Assembly (NCBI GenBank): GCA_947095585.1
Contig: OX352761.1
Coordinates: 93,871,833-93,935,832, forward strand
DNA length: 64,000 bases
Source: Nephrocerus scutellatus
Lineage: Eukaryota > Arthropoda > Insecta > Diptera > Pipunculidae
Reading direction: 5' to 3'
Positions 49,421 through 61,357 of the stretch are shown here, piece by piece. The notes beneath the pieces are model-generated. The model was not told the DNA's origin and searched no databases. It was given only the letters and a program-made list of their open reading frames with translations. The first letter of the stretch is position 1. Each line of letters starts with the position of its first letter. The position numbers and the translations under genes are program-made.

Positions 49421-52400
49421 AGTATCCCTGTCACTAATCGGAATACTGGACACACAGACTTTTCTTAAACGTGATCTAGCAAAGTATCCTTGTCACTAAT
49501 CGGAATACTGGACACACAGACTTTTCTGAAACGTGATCTAGCAAAGTATCCCTGTCACTAATCGGAATACTGGACACACAGACTTTTCTGAAACGTGATC
49601 TAGCAAAGTATCTTTGTCACTAATCGGAATACTGGACACACAGACTTTTCTGAAACGTGATCTGGCAAAGTATCCTTGTCACTAATCGGAATACTGGAAA
49701 CACAGACTTTTCTGAAACGTGATCTAGCAAAGTATCCCTGTCATTAATCGGAATACTGGACACACAGACTTTTCTGAAACGTGATCTAGCAAAGTATCTT
49801 TGTCACTAATCGGAATACTGGACACACAGACTTTTCTGAAACGTGATCTAGCAAAGTATCCCTGTCACTAATCGGAATACTGGACACACAGACTTTTCTT
49901 AAACGTGATCTAGCAAAGTATCCTTGTCACTAATCGGAATACTGGACACACAGACTTTTCTGAAACGTGATCTAGCAAAGTATCCCTGTCACTAATCGGA
50001 ATACTGGACACACAGACTTTTCTTAAACGTTATCTAGCAACGTATCCTTGTCATTAATCGGAATACTGGACACACAGACTTTTCTTAAACGTGATCTAGC
50101 AAAGTATCCTTGTCACTAATCGGAATACTGGACACACAGACTTTTCTTAAACGTGATCTAGCAAAGTATCCCTGTCACTAATCGGAATACTGGACACACA
50201 GACTTTTCTTAAACGTGATCTAGCAAAGTATCCTTGTCACTATTTGGAATATTGGACACACAGACTTTTCTTAAACGTGATCTATCAAAGTATCCCTGTC
50301 ACTAATCGGAATACTGGACACACAGACTTTTCTGAAACGTGATCTAGCAAAGTATCCCTGTCACTAATCGGAATACTGGACACACAGACTTTTCTTAAAC
50401 GTGATCTAGCAAAGTATCCTTGTCACTAATCGGAATACTGGACACATAGACTTTTCTGAAACGTGATTTAGCAAAGTATCCTTGTCACTAATCGGAATAC
50501 TGGACACACAGACTTTTCTTAAACGTGATCTAGCAAAGTATCCTTGTCATTAATCGGAATACTGGACACACAGACTTTTCTGAAACGTGATCTAGCAAAG
50601 TATCTTTGTCACTAATCGGAATACTGGACACACAGACTTTTCTGAAACGTGATCTAGCAAAGTATCCCTGTCACTAATCGGAATACTGGACACACAGACT
50701 TTTCTTAAACGTGATCTAGAAAAGTATCCTTGTCATTAATCGGAATACTGGACACACAGACTTTTCTTAAACGTGATCTAGCAAAGTATCCTTGTCACTA
50801 ATCGGAACACTGGACACACAGACTTTTCTTAAACGTGATCTAGCAAAGTATCCCTGTCAGTAATCGGAATACTGGACACACAGACTTTTCTTAAACGTGA
50901 TCTAGCAAAGTATCCTTGTCACTAATCGGAATACTGGACACACGGACTCTTCTTAAACGTGATCTAGCAAAGTATCCCTGTCAGTAATCGGAATACTGGA
51001 CACACGGACTTTTCTTAAACGTGATCTAGCAAAGTATCCTTGTCACTAATCGGAATACTGGACACACAGACTTTTCTTAAACGTGATCTAGCAAAGTATC
51101 CCTGTCAGTAATCGGAATACTGGACACACAGACTTTTCTTAAACGTGATCTAGCAAAGTATCCTTGTCACTAATCGGAATACTGGACACACAGACTTTTC
51201 TTAAACGTGATCTAGCAAAGTATCCTTGTCATTAATCGGAATACTGGACACACAGACTTTTCTGAAACGTGATCTAGCAAAGTATCTTTGTCACTAATCG
51301 GAATACTGGCCACACAGACTTTTCTGAAACGTGATCTAGCAAAGTATCCCTGTCACTAATCGGAATACTGGACACACAGACTTTTCTTAAACGTGATCTA
51401 GCAAAGTATCCTTGTCACTAATCGGAATACTGGACACACAGACTTTTCTGAAACGTGATCTAGCAAAGTATCCCTGTCACTAATCGGAATACTGGACACA
51501 CAGACTTTTCTGAAACGTGATCTAGCAAAGTATCTTTGTCACTAATCGGAATACTGGACACACAGACTTTTCTGAAACGTGATCTGGCAAAGTATCCTTG
51601 TCACTAATCGGAATACTGGAGACACAGACTTTTCTGAAACGTGATCTAGCAAAGTATCCCTGTCATTAATCGGAATACTGGACACACAGACTTTTCTGAA
51701 ACGTGATCTAGCAAAGTATCTTTGTCACTAATCGGAATACTGGACACACAGACTTTTCTGAAACGTGATCTAGCAAAGTATGCCTGTCACTAATCGGAAT
51801 ACTGGACACACAGACTTTTCTTAAACGTGATCTAGCAAAGTATCCTTGTCACTAATCGGAATACTGGACACACAGACTTTTCTGAAACGTGATCTAGCAA
51901 AGTATCCCTGTCACTAATCGGAATACTGGACACACAGACTTTTCTGAAACGTGATCTAGCAAAGTATCTTTGTCACTAATCGGAATACTGGACACACAGA
52001 CTTTTCTGAAACGTGATCTGGCAAAGTATCCTTGTCACTAATCGGAATACTGGAGACACAGACTTTTCTGAAACGTGATCTAGCAAAGTATCCCTGTCAT
52101 TAATCGGAATACTGGACACACAGACTTTTCTGAAACGTGATCTAGCAAAGTATCTTTGTCACTAATCGGAATACTGGACACACAGACTTTTCTGAAACGT
52201 GATCTAGCAAAGTATGCCTGTCACTAATCGGAATACTGGACACACAGACTTTTCTTAAACGTGATCTAGCAAAGTATCCTTGTCACTAATCGGAATACTG
52301 GACACACAGACTTTTCTGAAACGTGATCTAGCTAAGTATCCCTGTCACTAATCGGAATACTGGACACACAGACTTTTCTTAAACGTTATCTAGCAACGTA

Positions 52401-55400
52401 TCCTTGTCATTAATCGGAATACTGGACACACAGACTTTTCTTAAACGTGATCTAGCAAAGTATCCTTGTCACTAATCGGAATACTGGACACACAGACTTT
52501 TCTTAAACGTGATCTAGCAAAGTATCCTTGTCATTAATCGGAATACTGGACACACAGACTTTTCTGAAACGTGATCTAGCAAAGTATCTTTGTCACTAAT
52601 CGGAATACTGGACACACAGACTTTTCTGAAACATGATCTAGCAAAGTATCCCTGTCACTTATCGGAATACTGGACACACAGACTTTTCTTAAACGTGATC
52701 TAGAAAAGTATCCTTGTCATTAATCGGAATACTGGACACACAGACTTTTCTTAAACGTGATCTAGCAAAGTATCCTTGTCACTAATCGGAACACTGGACA
52801 CACAGACTTTTCTTAAACGTGATCTAGCAAAGTATCCCTGTCACTAATCGGAATACTGGACACACAGACTTTTCTTAAACGTGATCTAGCAAAGTATCCC
52901 TGTCACTAATCGGAATACTGGACACACAGACTTTTCTTAAACGTGATCTAGCAAAGTATCCTTGTCACTAGTCACTAATCGGAATACTGGACACACGGAC
53001 TCTTCTTAAACGTGATCTAGCAAAGTATCCTTGTCACTAATCGGAATACTGGACACACAGACTTTTCTTTAACGTGATCTAGCAAAGTATCCCTGTCACT
53101 AATCGGAATACTGGACACACAGACTTTTCTTAAACGTGATCTAGCAAAGTATCCTTGTCACTAATCGGAATACTGGACACACAGACTTTTCTTAAACGTG
53201 GTCTAGCGAAGTATCCTTGTCATTAATCGGAATACTGAACACATAGACTTTTCTTAAACGTGATCTAGCAAAGTATCCTTGTCACTAATCGGAATACTGG
53301 ACACACAGACTTTTCTGAAACGTGATCTAGCAAAGTATCCTTGTCACTAATCGGAATACTGGACACACAGACTTTTCTGAAACGTGATCTAGCGAAGTAT
53401 CCTTGTCACTAATCGGAATACTGGATACACAGACTTTTCTTAAACGTGATCTAGAAAAGTATCCTTGTCATTAATCGGAATACTGGACACACAGACTTTT
53501 CTTAAACGTGATCTAGCAAAGTATCCTTGTCACTAATCGGAACACTGGACACACAGACTTTTCTGAAACGTGATCTAGCAAAGTATCCCTGTCACTAATC
53601 GGAATACTGGACACACAGACTTTTCTTAAACGTGATCTAGCAAAGTATCCTTGTCACTAATCGGAATACTAGACACACAGACTTTTCTGAAACGTGATCT
53701 AGCAAAGTATCCTTGTCACTAATCGGAATACTGGACACACAGACTTTTCTTAAACGTGATTTAGCAAAGTATCCTTGTCACTAATCGGAATACTGGACAC
53801 ACAGACTTTTCTTAAACGTGATCTAGCAAAGTATCCTTGTCACTAATCGGAATACTGGACACACAGACTTTTCTTAAACGTGATCTAGCAAAGTATCCTT
53901 GTCACTAATCGGAATACTGGACACACAGACTTTTCTTAAACGTGATCTAGCAAAGTATCCTTGTCATTAATCGGAATACTGGACACACAGACTTTTCTTA
54001 AACGTGATCTAGCAAAGTATCCTTGTCACTAATCGGAATACTGGACACACAGACTTTTCTTAAACGTGATCTAGCAAAGTATCCCTGTCACTAATCGGAA
54101 TACTGGACACACAGACTTTTCTAAAATGTGATCTAGCAAAGTATCCCTGTCACTAATCGGAATACTGCACACACAGACTTTTCTTGAACGTGATCTAGCA
54201 AAATGTCCTTGTCATTAATCGGAATACTGGACACACAGACTTTTCTTAAACGTGATCTAGCAAAGTATCCCTGTCACCAATCGGAATACTGGACACACAG
54301 ACTTTTCTTAAACGTGATCTAGCAAAGTATCCTTGTCACTAATCGGAATACTAGACACACAGACTTTTCTGAAACGTGATCTAGCAAAGTATCCCTGTCA
54401 CTAATCGGAAGACTGGACACACAGACTTTTCTTAAACGTGATTTAGCAAAGTATCCTTGTCACTAATCGGAATACTGGACACACAGACTTTTCTTAAACG
54501 TGATCTAGCAAAGTATCCTTGTCATTAATCGGAATACTGGACACACAGACTTTTCTGAAACGTGATCTAGCAAAGTATCTTTGTCACTAATCGGAATACT
54601 GGACACACAGACTTTTCTGAAACTTGATCTAGCAAAGTATCCCTGTCACTAATCGGAATACTGGACACACAGACTTTTCTGAAATGTGATCTAGCAAAGT
54701 ATCCCTGTCACTAATCGGAATACTGGACACACAGACTTTTCTTAAACGTGATCTAGCAAAGTATCCTTGTCACTAATCGGAATACTGGACACACAGACTT
54801 TTCTGAAACGTGATCTAGCAAAGTATCCCTGTCACTAATCGGAATACTGGACACACAGACTTTTCTTAAACGTGATCTAGCAAAGTATCCTTATCACTAA
54901 TCGGAAAACTGGACACAGACTTTTCTAAAACGTGATCTAGCGAAGTATCCTAATCACTAATCGGAATACTGGACACACAGACTTTTCTTAAACGTGATCT
55001 AGAAAAGTATCCTTGTCACTAATCGGAATACTGGACACACAGACTTTTCTTAAACGTGATTTAGCAAAGTATCCTTGTCACTAATCGGAATACTGGACAC
55101 ACAGACTTTTCTTAAACGTGATCTAGCAAAGTATCCTTGTCACCAATCGGAATACTGGACACACAGACTTTTCTTAAACGTGATCTAGCAAAGTATCCTT
55201 GTCACTAATCGGAATACTGGACACACAGACTTTTCTTAAACGTGATTTAGCAAAGTATCCTTGTCACTAATCGGAATACTGGACACACAGACTTTTCTTA
55301 AACGTGATCTAGCAAAGTATCCTTGTCACTAATCGGAATACTGGACACACAGACTTTTCTGAAACGTGATATAGCAAAGTATCTTTGTCACTAGTCGGAA

Positions 55401-57090
55401 TACTGGACAAACAGACTTTTCTTAAACGTGATCTAGCAAAGTATCCTTGTCACTAATCGGAATACTGGACAAACAGACTTTTCTTAAACGTGATCTAGCA
55501 AAGTATCCTTGTGACTAATCGGAATACTGGACTCACAGACTTTTCTGAAACGTGATCTAGCAAAGTATCCTTGTCACAAATCGGAATACTGGACACACAG
55601 ACTTTTCTTAAACGTGATCTAGCAAAGTATCTTTGTCACTAATCGGAATACTGGACACACAGACTTTTCTGAAACGTGATTTAGCAAAGTATCCTTGTCA
55701 CTAATCGAAATACTGGACACACAGACTTTTCTTAAACGTGATCTAGCAAAGTATCCTTGTCACTAATCGGAATACTGGACACACAGACTTTTCTTAAACG
55801 TGATCTAGCAAAGTATCCTTGTCACTAATCGGAATACTGGACACACAGACTTTTCTTAAACGTGATTTAGCAAAGTATCCTTGTCACTAATCGGAATACT
55901 GGACACACAGACTTTTCTTAAACGTGATCTAGCAAAGTATCCTTGTCACTAATCGGAATACTGGACACACAGACTTTTCTGAAACGTGATATAGCAAAGT
56001 ATCTTTGTCACTAGTCGGAATACTGGACACACAGACTTTTCTTAAACGTGATCTAGCAAAGTATCCTTGTCACTAATCGGAATACTGGACACACAGACTT
56101 TTCTTAAACGTGATCTAGCAAAGTATCCTTGTCACTAATCGGAATACTGGACACACAGACTTTTCTTAAACGTGATCTAGCAAAGTATCCTTGTGACTAA
56201 TCGGAATACTGGACTCACAGACTTTTCTGAAACGTGATCTAGCAAAGTATCCTTGTCACAAATCGGAATACTGGACACACAGACTTTTCTTAAACGTGAT
56301 CTAGCAAAGTATCCTTGTCACTAATCGGAATACTGGACACACAGACTTTTCTTAAACGTGATTTAGCAAAGTATCCTTGTCACTAATCGGAATACTGGAC
56401 ACACAGACTTTTCTTAAACGTGATCTAGCAAAGTATCCTTGTCACTAATCGGAATACTGGACACACAGACTTTTCTTAAACGTGATTTAGCAAAGTATCC
56501 TTGTCACTAATCGGAATACTGGACACACAGACTTTTCTTAAACGTGATCTAGCAAAGTATCCTTGTCATTAATCGGAATACTGGACACACAGACTTTTCT
56601 GAAACGTGATCTAGCAAAGTATCTTTGTCACTAATCGGAATACTGGCCACACAGACTTTTCTGAAACGTGATCTAGCAAAGTATCCCTGTCACTAATCGG
56701 AATACTGGACACACAGACTTTTCTTAAACGTGATCTAGCAAAGTATCCTTGTCACTAATCGGAATACTGGACACACAGACTTTTCTGAAACGTGATCTAG
56801 CAAAGTATCCCTGTCACTAATCGGAATACTGGACACACAGACTTTTCTGAAACGTGATCTAGCAAAGTATCTTTGTCACTAATCGGAATACTGGACACAC
56901 AGACTTTTCTGAAACGTGATCTGGCAAAGTATCCTTGTCACTAATCGGAATACTGGAGACACAGACTTTTCTGAAACGTGATCTAGCAAAGTATCTTTGT
57001 CACTAATCGGGATACTGGACCCACAGTATTTTCTGAAACGTGATTTAGCGATCACGTCACAGGCCCTTGTCACTAATTAAAATACCTGTT

Positions 57091-57358
57091 TCACTGCTTA
57101 CACAACACCACGAACACGCAGCGTCAACAACCCAAACACACTACTAGTAACGCAGGACACACTGCAGCAATTTTCCAAATTAGACATAAGTCATATACAA
57201 CCATAATCTTGTAGTAATCATATTTCTTTAAGGTAAAATAAACGTTATGAATCTGAATTACTGAAACAAATAAATTTTAGCATAGTGACCCTTTTAATAT
57301 AAGAACCCTGATCATGCTAATGATAACCCAGCTGGGAAAAACCTCGTTAGAACCTAAA
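57091..57358. other. Right flank of the satellite, no gene recognised
   Basis: An A/C-rich stretch (57095-57175) follows the last decayed unit and then ordinary AT-rich DNA. It does not match the A/C-rich left flank in any clear way. Confidence 0.4.
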
Positions 57359-57388
57359 AACGATAAAACGGAAGGGAAATTTTAGACA
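57359..57388 (+). pseudogene. Possible RTE linker fragment left of the SINE
   Basis: The frame NDKTEGKF-stop-T resembles the RTE stretch KDKEGNLIAD. It is too short to be sure alone, but its continuation lies on the other side of the SINE at 57725. Confidence 0.3.
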
Positions 57389-57390
57389 TA

Positions 57391-57683
57391 GTGGGCGTCG
57401 GGGCTCCAGTGGTTAGTGTGTTGGACTTTTGAAAAGGAGGTTCGTAGTTCGAATCCCACAAACACCAAATGTATTTTTCACGTTCCCGCCTCTCGCAAAT
57501 GTCTAGCAAACATCATAGAAAAATAACACGTCACTGAAAGCTTCTCAACCCACTTTTCGGATACGGAATTTTATGTCCCTTTCATTTGTCTGCAAAAATA
57601 TAACATGCATAACACGAATGGTCGCGAGAAGCAAGGCCATGTACCGCAACGGTCCGACGCACCAAATATTATTATTATTATTA
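57391..57683 (+). mobile_element. tRNA-derived SINE, copy 2
   Basis: It starts with gtgggcg like copy 3 and has an A-box-like ggctccagtgg (57402-57412) and a B box agttcgaatcc (57446-57456), the internal RNA polymerase III promoter layout. It then has the common body (gaaagcttctcaac, ttcggatacgga, tgtccctttcatttg, accgcaacggtc) and ends in a run of ATT. The tRNA-like part lacks a foldable full cloverleaf, so it is not a tRNA gene. No clear target-site duplication was found. Confidence 0.85.
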
Positions 57684-57724
57684 ACTGGACACCAAGCAAT
57701 TGTAATTAGGGACATTTAATGTCT

Positions 57725-57815
57725 ATGAGAAGAGCAATTTTATGAGCTAAATGGTCGCTTACTGGGCAATTTGAAGTCTCGCCAATGACCAAAAAATACT
57801 CGTACCACGTCATGC
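57725..57815 (+). pseudogene. Diverged RTE fragment right of SINE copy 2
   Basis: The frame YELNGRLLGNLKS and the following ccaatgacc match the RTE stretch FHELLNGQLTAELEAPPMTE (18419-18479), with stops and a missing codon. It is old and non-functional. Confidence 0.6.
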
Positions 57816-58460
57816 GATTGTGAGTCATAAGACAAAAAAAAAACATTTTCAGCTGATATAAAAAGTGGTAATTTTAAACTTATATAATAGTTATAACCAG
57901 ATAATAAAAGTACAAAACTGTGTTAACCATCCTTAAAATCACGATTCTCTCCAAACGAAAATTATGATATAACATTTATCCACAATTCTACTGACTCTGA
58001 CTACTGACTTTATTATTAGAATGCACAACATTGTTCTTTTAACTGAAACTTGTCTAACTATAAATCAATCAAATGTTAAATTGTTCATTTTCTTTCATTT
58101 GCTATCGCTATTCGTTTGATGCTACGAAAGGAGACTTGAAATTAAGACAAAATTTGATACAAACAAAAGTACATTTTTATAATCTTATATACTCGTATGA
58201 CATAAATGTTGCACTAACTGCTTCAAAAATACTTAGGTGAAATCGTTTGCTTCGTTGCGTTCTAGTCAGGATAATTTTAATATTCATAAATCTTATTTTA
58301 GGAGTTTATGCTATTGGACTTAATAGATCACACCTGAACCCTCACAAAAGAGAACATTGTGCTCATCCTGTTCTCTATATCTAGATTAATTCATGCATCA
58401 TATACGAGTATCAACTTAACTGTGCACGTAAATACAGTAGCTAAATATACGACAACTGTT
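57816..58460. other. AT-rich intergenic DNA, no gene recognised
   Basis: No domain, RNA gene or shared repeat was identified. Confidence 0.4.
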
Positions 58461-58544
58461 GTTCTACCAAAAAAGTACTACCAAAAAGCCCGTGGTATGA
58501 CGCAATATACACCGCGTTGCAGATATTGCAAATAAAATAAGGTT

Positions 58545-58556
58545 ATCTGATTGCCA
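58545..58556 (+). repeat. SINE target-site duplication, left copy
   Basis: atctgattgcca here and atctgattacca at 58844-58855 differ at one base, and the uninterrupted RTE has acctgatcgccg at this place. Confidence 0.85.
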
Positions 58557-58843
58557 GTGGGCGCCGTGGCTCAGTGGAAATGCGCATGGCTACTGAGCAG
58601 GAGCTTCGTGGTTCGAATCCCAGTAACACCAAAAGTATTTTTCACGGTCTCCTCTCGAGAATTGGTGACAAACGTTCCGATAGTCAAAACTTGCCACGGA
58701 AAGCTTCTCAATTCGCCGTTCGGATACGACCTTAAATTGTAGGTCCCTGCAAGTTGTGTCCAAAAATATACATGTTCAACACAAATGATCGCGAGTAGCT
58801 AGGTCTTTGACCGCAATGGTCTTTCGCGCCGAATGTTATTATA
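58557..58843 (+). mobile_element. tRNA-derived SINE, copy 3 (full length)
   Basis: This 287-bp copy starts gtgggcgccgtggctcagtg. It has an A box tggctcagtgg (58567-58577) and a perfect B box ggttcgaatcc (58610-58620), with the usual spacing for an internal RNA polymerase III promoter. The shared body follows (cacggaaagcttctcaattc, gttcggatacgac, taggtccctgc, gaccgcaatggtctttcgcg) and an ATT-type end. Its 12-bp target-site duplication shows it arrived by retroposition into an RTE relic. The partner LINE that mobilised it cannot be told from this window. Confidence 0.92.
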
Positions 58844-58855
58844 ATCTGATTACCA
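58844..58855 (+). repeat. SINE target-site duplication, right copy
   Basis: atctgattacca is the partner of 58545-58556, after which the RTE sequence resumes. Confidence 0.85.
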
Positions 58856-59011
58856 ATCTCTAATGCATCTTGAAGCGATGGGAAGAGTGCTTTCACGAGT
58901 TGCTAAATGGCCAACTTACTGAGGAATTTAAGGTTCCAGTACTTAGAGACGACCCCACAATCAAACATTGACGATGTCAGCAGAGTTATAAATAGGCTCA
59001 ATAATAATAAG

Positions 59012-59090
59012 TGGGTTAGGAAAGCGCGTCCGCCTAAGACTATTCTGGAAATTCGTTATCCTGAAAGTCCAGAGTGTACGGATGGTAAAT
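59012..59090. other. 79-bp segment between RTE fragment and RTE copy start
   Basis: No match was found elsewhere in the window. It is either flank or extra 5' sequence of the RTE element missing from the 17-20 kb copy. Confidence 0.4.
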
Positions 59091-61357
59091 GGCGGTCAGG
59101 CATCAGTAGAATAGGGGCAATAACAAAGAACGCTCTAGAATTGCAGGTGGCCGTAACTATCTCTGACTGGTGGAAGTGCGATCAAACCTCCACGTGGTGG
59201 CCGCCGATAATTTTCCTCCAATGCAGGAAAAGCAGAATGATCGGGCTAGTCCCTTCAAAGTAAGTTTGGCGCGAGGCCAATAACCTCGCCCGTAAAAAAT
59301 TAAATAACCCAAAATCAGCCTCGAATACACTGATGAACGACGACGACCACGGCAACGAAAAGGTCTAAATGATTTTAGAATTTTCTCATGGAACGTACGC
59401 TCACTGTATAGAGCTCGAGCTGCACAGCAGCTGGCAAATACCCTGTCTTAATATAAGTCTGACATAACAGCAATCCAGGAGATGCAGTGGACGGGGAATG
59501 GTGTCTTACTAAAATCAGAATATGACATATATTAGAGCTGTCATGCAAGACATCGTGTGCTCGGGGTGAGTTTTCTAGTCAGCAAAAGAATGAAATCCAC
59601 CGTTATCAGCTTTAAAGCAATAAATGAACGTTTATGCACTCTTCGCGTGCGGAGCAAATTTAAAAACATAAGCCTCATAAACGTTCACGAACCTACAGAG
59701 GATACCACAGATGATGAAAAAGAAGAATTCTTCGAATCAGTAGAACCCCCTGCCTGCCTGCCCCCAGTATGATGTAAAAATCATTCTGGGGGATATGAAT
59801 GCTAAAATAGGTAGGGAACCAGTATTCAGGCAGTAAATTGGCACCCATAGCTTACACGAGAAGACTAATGACAATGGACAACGAGTCATAGAGATGACAG
59901 CAAGCAATAATTTGGTCGTTGCGAGTACAAGGTTTGCGCGTAAAAATATCTACAATGCCACCTGGGTATCTCCTGATGGAGCCACTCACAACCGAAAAGG
60001 CCATGTGTTGGTAGACCGCCGCCACAACCCGAACCTGATGACGGTACGAACGCACCGAGGTTCCAACATCGATTCGGACCACGATCTTGTTGGAATGGTG
60101 CTCCGAGCGTGGATTGTATCATGACTAAACACTGCATACGCGAATCAGATTCGAGTCAAAACGGCTACCCTACGCCACGAAGAGACCAGAAACAACTACG
60201 GTCAACCGACAGGACGCACCACGCACCAGTCGCGGAAGTTCTACCAAAGAGTCCGCGGTATGACGCAATATACACCGCGTTGTACAAACTGCAAGGATAA
60301 CGAGGGTAACCTGATCGCTGATCTTAAAGGCATCTTAGAGCGATGGGAAGAGCATGAGTTGCTTAATGGCCAGTTAACTGAGGAATTGGAGGCTCCACTA
60401 ATGACAGAATATCATACTATGCTGCCGCCACTAAGCATAGACGAAGTTAGCAGAGTGATAAATCGGCTCAAAAATAATAAGGCCCCGGGATCTGATGGGA
60501 TCCCAGCGGAACTGGTAAAAATAGAAGGCCCCACAAAGCTATTCATGAAGTAATAGTGCATGTAGGGGAGCAAGAAGCTATGCAGAAGACTGGCGAAGAT
60601 GCATCCTGTGCCCCATACATAAGAAGGGAGATATAACAAAATGCAGCAATTATCTTGGTATAACGTTCTTGAGTACCGTGTATAAGACTTTCTCCTCTAT
60701 CCTTAAAGACAGGATAGCCCCATACGCTAAAGTGGCTTCATCCCAGGCAAATTTACAACTGATCAAGTTTACATCCTTAGGCAGGTGATGGAAAAATGTC
60801 TAGAGTTCTAAACTCACTACACCATCTTTTTATAAACTTTAAAGACGCCTATGATAGCATAGCCAGAGTAAAGCAAAATAAACTGACGCGACAATGTAGG
60901 TTGACCAGGACCTGTAAGCCAAGTAAAAATATTCGGATCACTATCAAGCCCATTCAACATCTATAACGGACTCCGACAAGGGGATGGACTGGCCTGCGTA
61001 CTCTTCAACCTGGCGTTGGAGAAAGTGATCCGAGACTCTGACGTAACGGCGAGGGATACTATCCTACATAAGACCATTCAGATGCTGGCTTACGCAGACG
61101 ATATTGGTATCTTTGGTAGAAACCGAAGAGCTGTTCAGGAAGCTTTCATCCAGATAGAGCAGGCGGCACGAAATCTGGGGCTGCACATAAATGAGAGCAA
61201 AACAAAGTACATGGTGGCCACGTCTGCGAGAAGAAGATCTAATAAATAGTGGAGCGCGAATTTGAAGTTATGCAATCCTTTAACTATCTCGGGTCAACTG
61301 TAGCAGCCGATAACAGCATGGAACCAGAAATACGCGCACGGTTGCTTAAAGCCAACA
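59091..61357 (+). mobile_element. RTE-clade LINE, second long copy, truncated at 3' end
   Basis: It starts with ggcggtcag and aligns with the 16975 copy through endonuclease and reverse transcriptase, ending abruptly in the C-terminal part (RARLLKANN, 61357). It keeps motifs lost from the other copy: the ILGDMNAKIGREPVF endonuclease motif (about 59785-59835), SDHDLVGMV, and the reverse transcriptase motifs LRQGDGLACVLFNLALEKVI and LAYADDIGIFGR (about 60970-61115). It has its own damage, with about 340 bases lost after gaaacaactacggtcaa near 60206, about 22 lost near 60733, one near 60870 and several frameshifts. Neither copy is intact, but together they show what the family encoded. Confidence 0.92.
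61016..61249 (+). pseudogene. RTE reverse transcriptase, catalytic YADD segment
   Basis: This open stretch contains the catalytic box LAYADD with both Asp residues, followed by AFIQIEQAARNLGLHINESK and YMVATSARRRS. It is the best-preserved catalytic segment of RTE in the window. The rest of the protein is out of frame, so it has no function alone. Confidence 0.85.

Larger units (their letters stand above)
24190..57090 (+). repeat. 62-bp satellite DNA array, about 530 tandem units, 33 kb
   Basis: The unit runs cggaatactggacacacaga / cttttcttaaacgtgatcta / gcaaagtatccttgtcacta / at (62 bp in all). Copies are head to tail in one orientation with no other sequence between them. Common alternatives recur: cttaaa or ctgaaa, atccttg, atccctg or atctttg, cactaat or cattaat, and gatctagc or gatttagc. 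The first few and last few units are more diverged (for example gatgttgcgaag near 24220 and gatttagcgatcacgtc near 57040). Because 62 is not a multiple of three and stops occur in all frames of the usual unit, it is not coding. Most units contain GATC, so DpnII should give a 62-bp ladder. It could be heterochromatic or pericentromeric satellite, but location is not shown. Confidence 0.97.
58461..59011 (+). mobile_element. RTE fragment split by a SINE
   Basis: The left part, 58461-58556, matches the RTE linker: gttctaccaaa, then cgtggtatgacgcaatatac, coding for RGMTQYTPRC in the intact element. It includes a 14-bp slip duplication (gttctaccaaaaaa / gtactaccaaaaag). The right part, 58856-59011, continues at the same element position with catcttgaagcgatgggaag and a relic of the RNRLNNNK region. 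Homology stops at aataataataag, 80 bp before the next RTE copy begins. Stops and small indels make it non-coding. Confidence 0.85.

Noticed and set aside
56879..57073. 64-codon minus-strand frame, and the similar one at 24096-24323, suggesting a repeat-encoded protein
   Set aside because: The unit is 62 bp, so the frame shifts each repeat and the usual unit brings a TAG. These frames exist only where edge variants remove the stop.
24190..57090. CRISPR-like array
   Set aside because: The repeats are contiguous 62-bp units with no unique spacers, and the DNA is eukaryotic. It is satellite DNA.
24190..57090. Self-cleaving hammerhead ribozyme in the satellite unit, as known for some animal satellites
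   Set aside because: Neither strand of the unit contains the CTGATGA core and paired GAAA needed for a hammerhead.
58557..58629. Functional tRNA gene
   Set aside because: A and B boxes are present but the rest does not give a complete cloverleaf, and the same body and ATT tail recur at two other places, marking it as a SINE.
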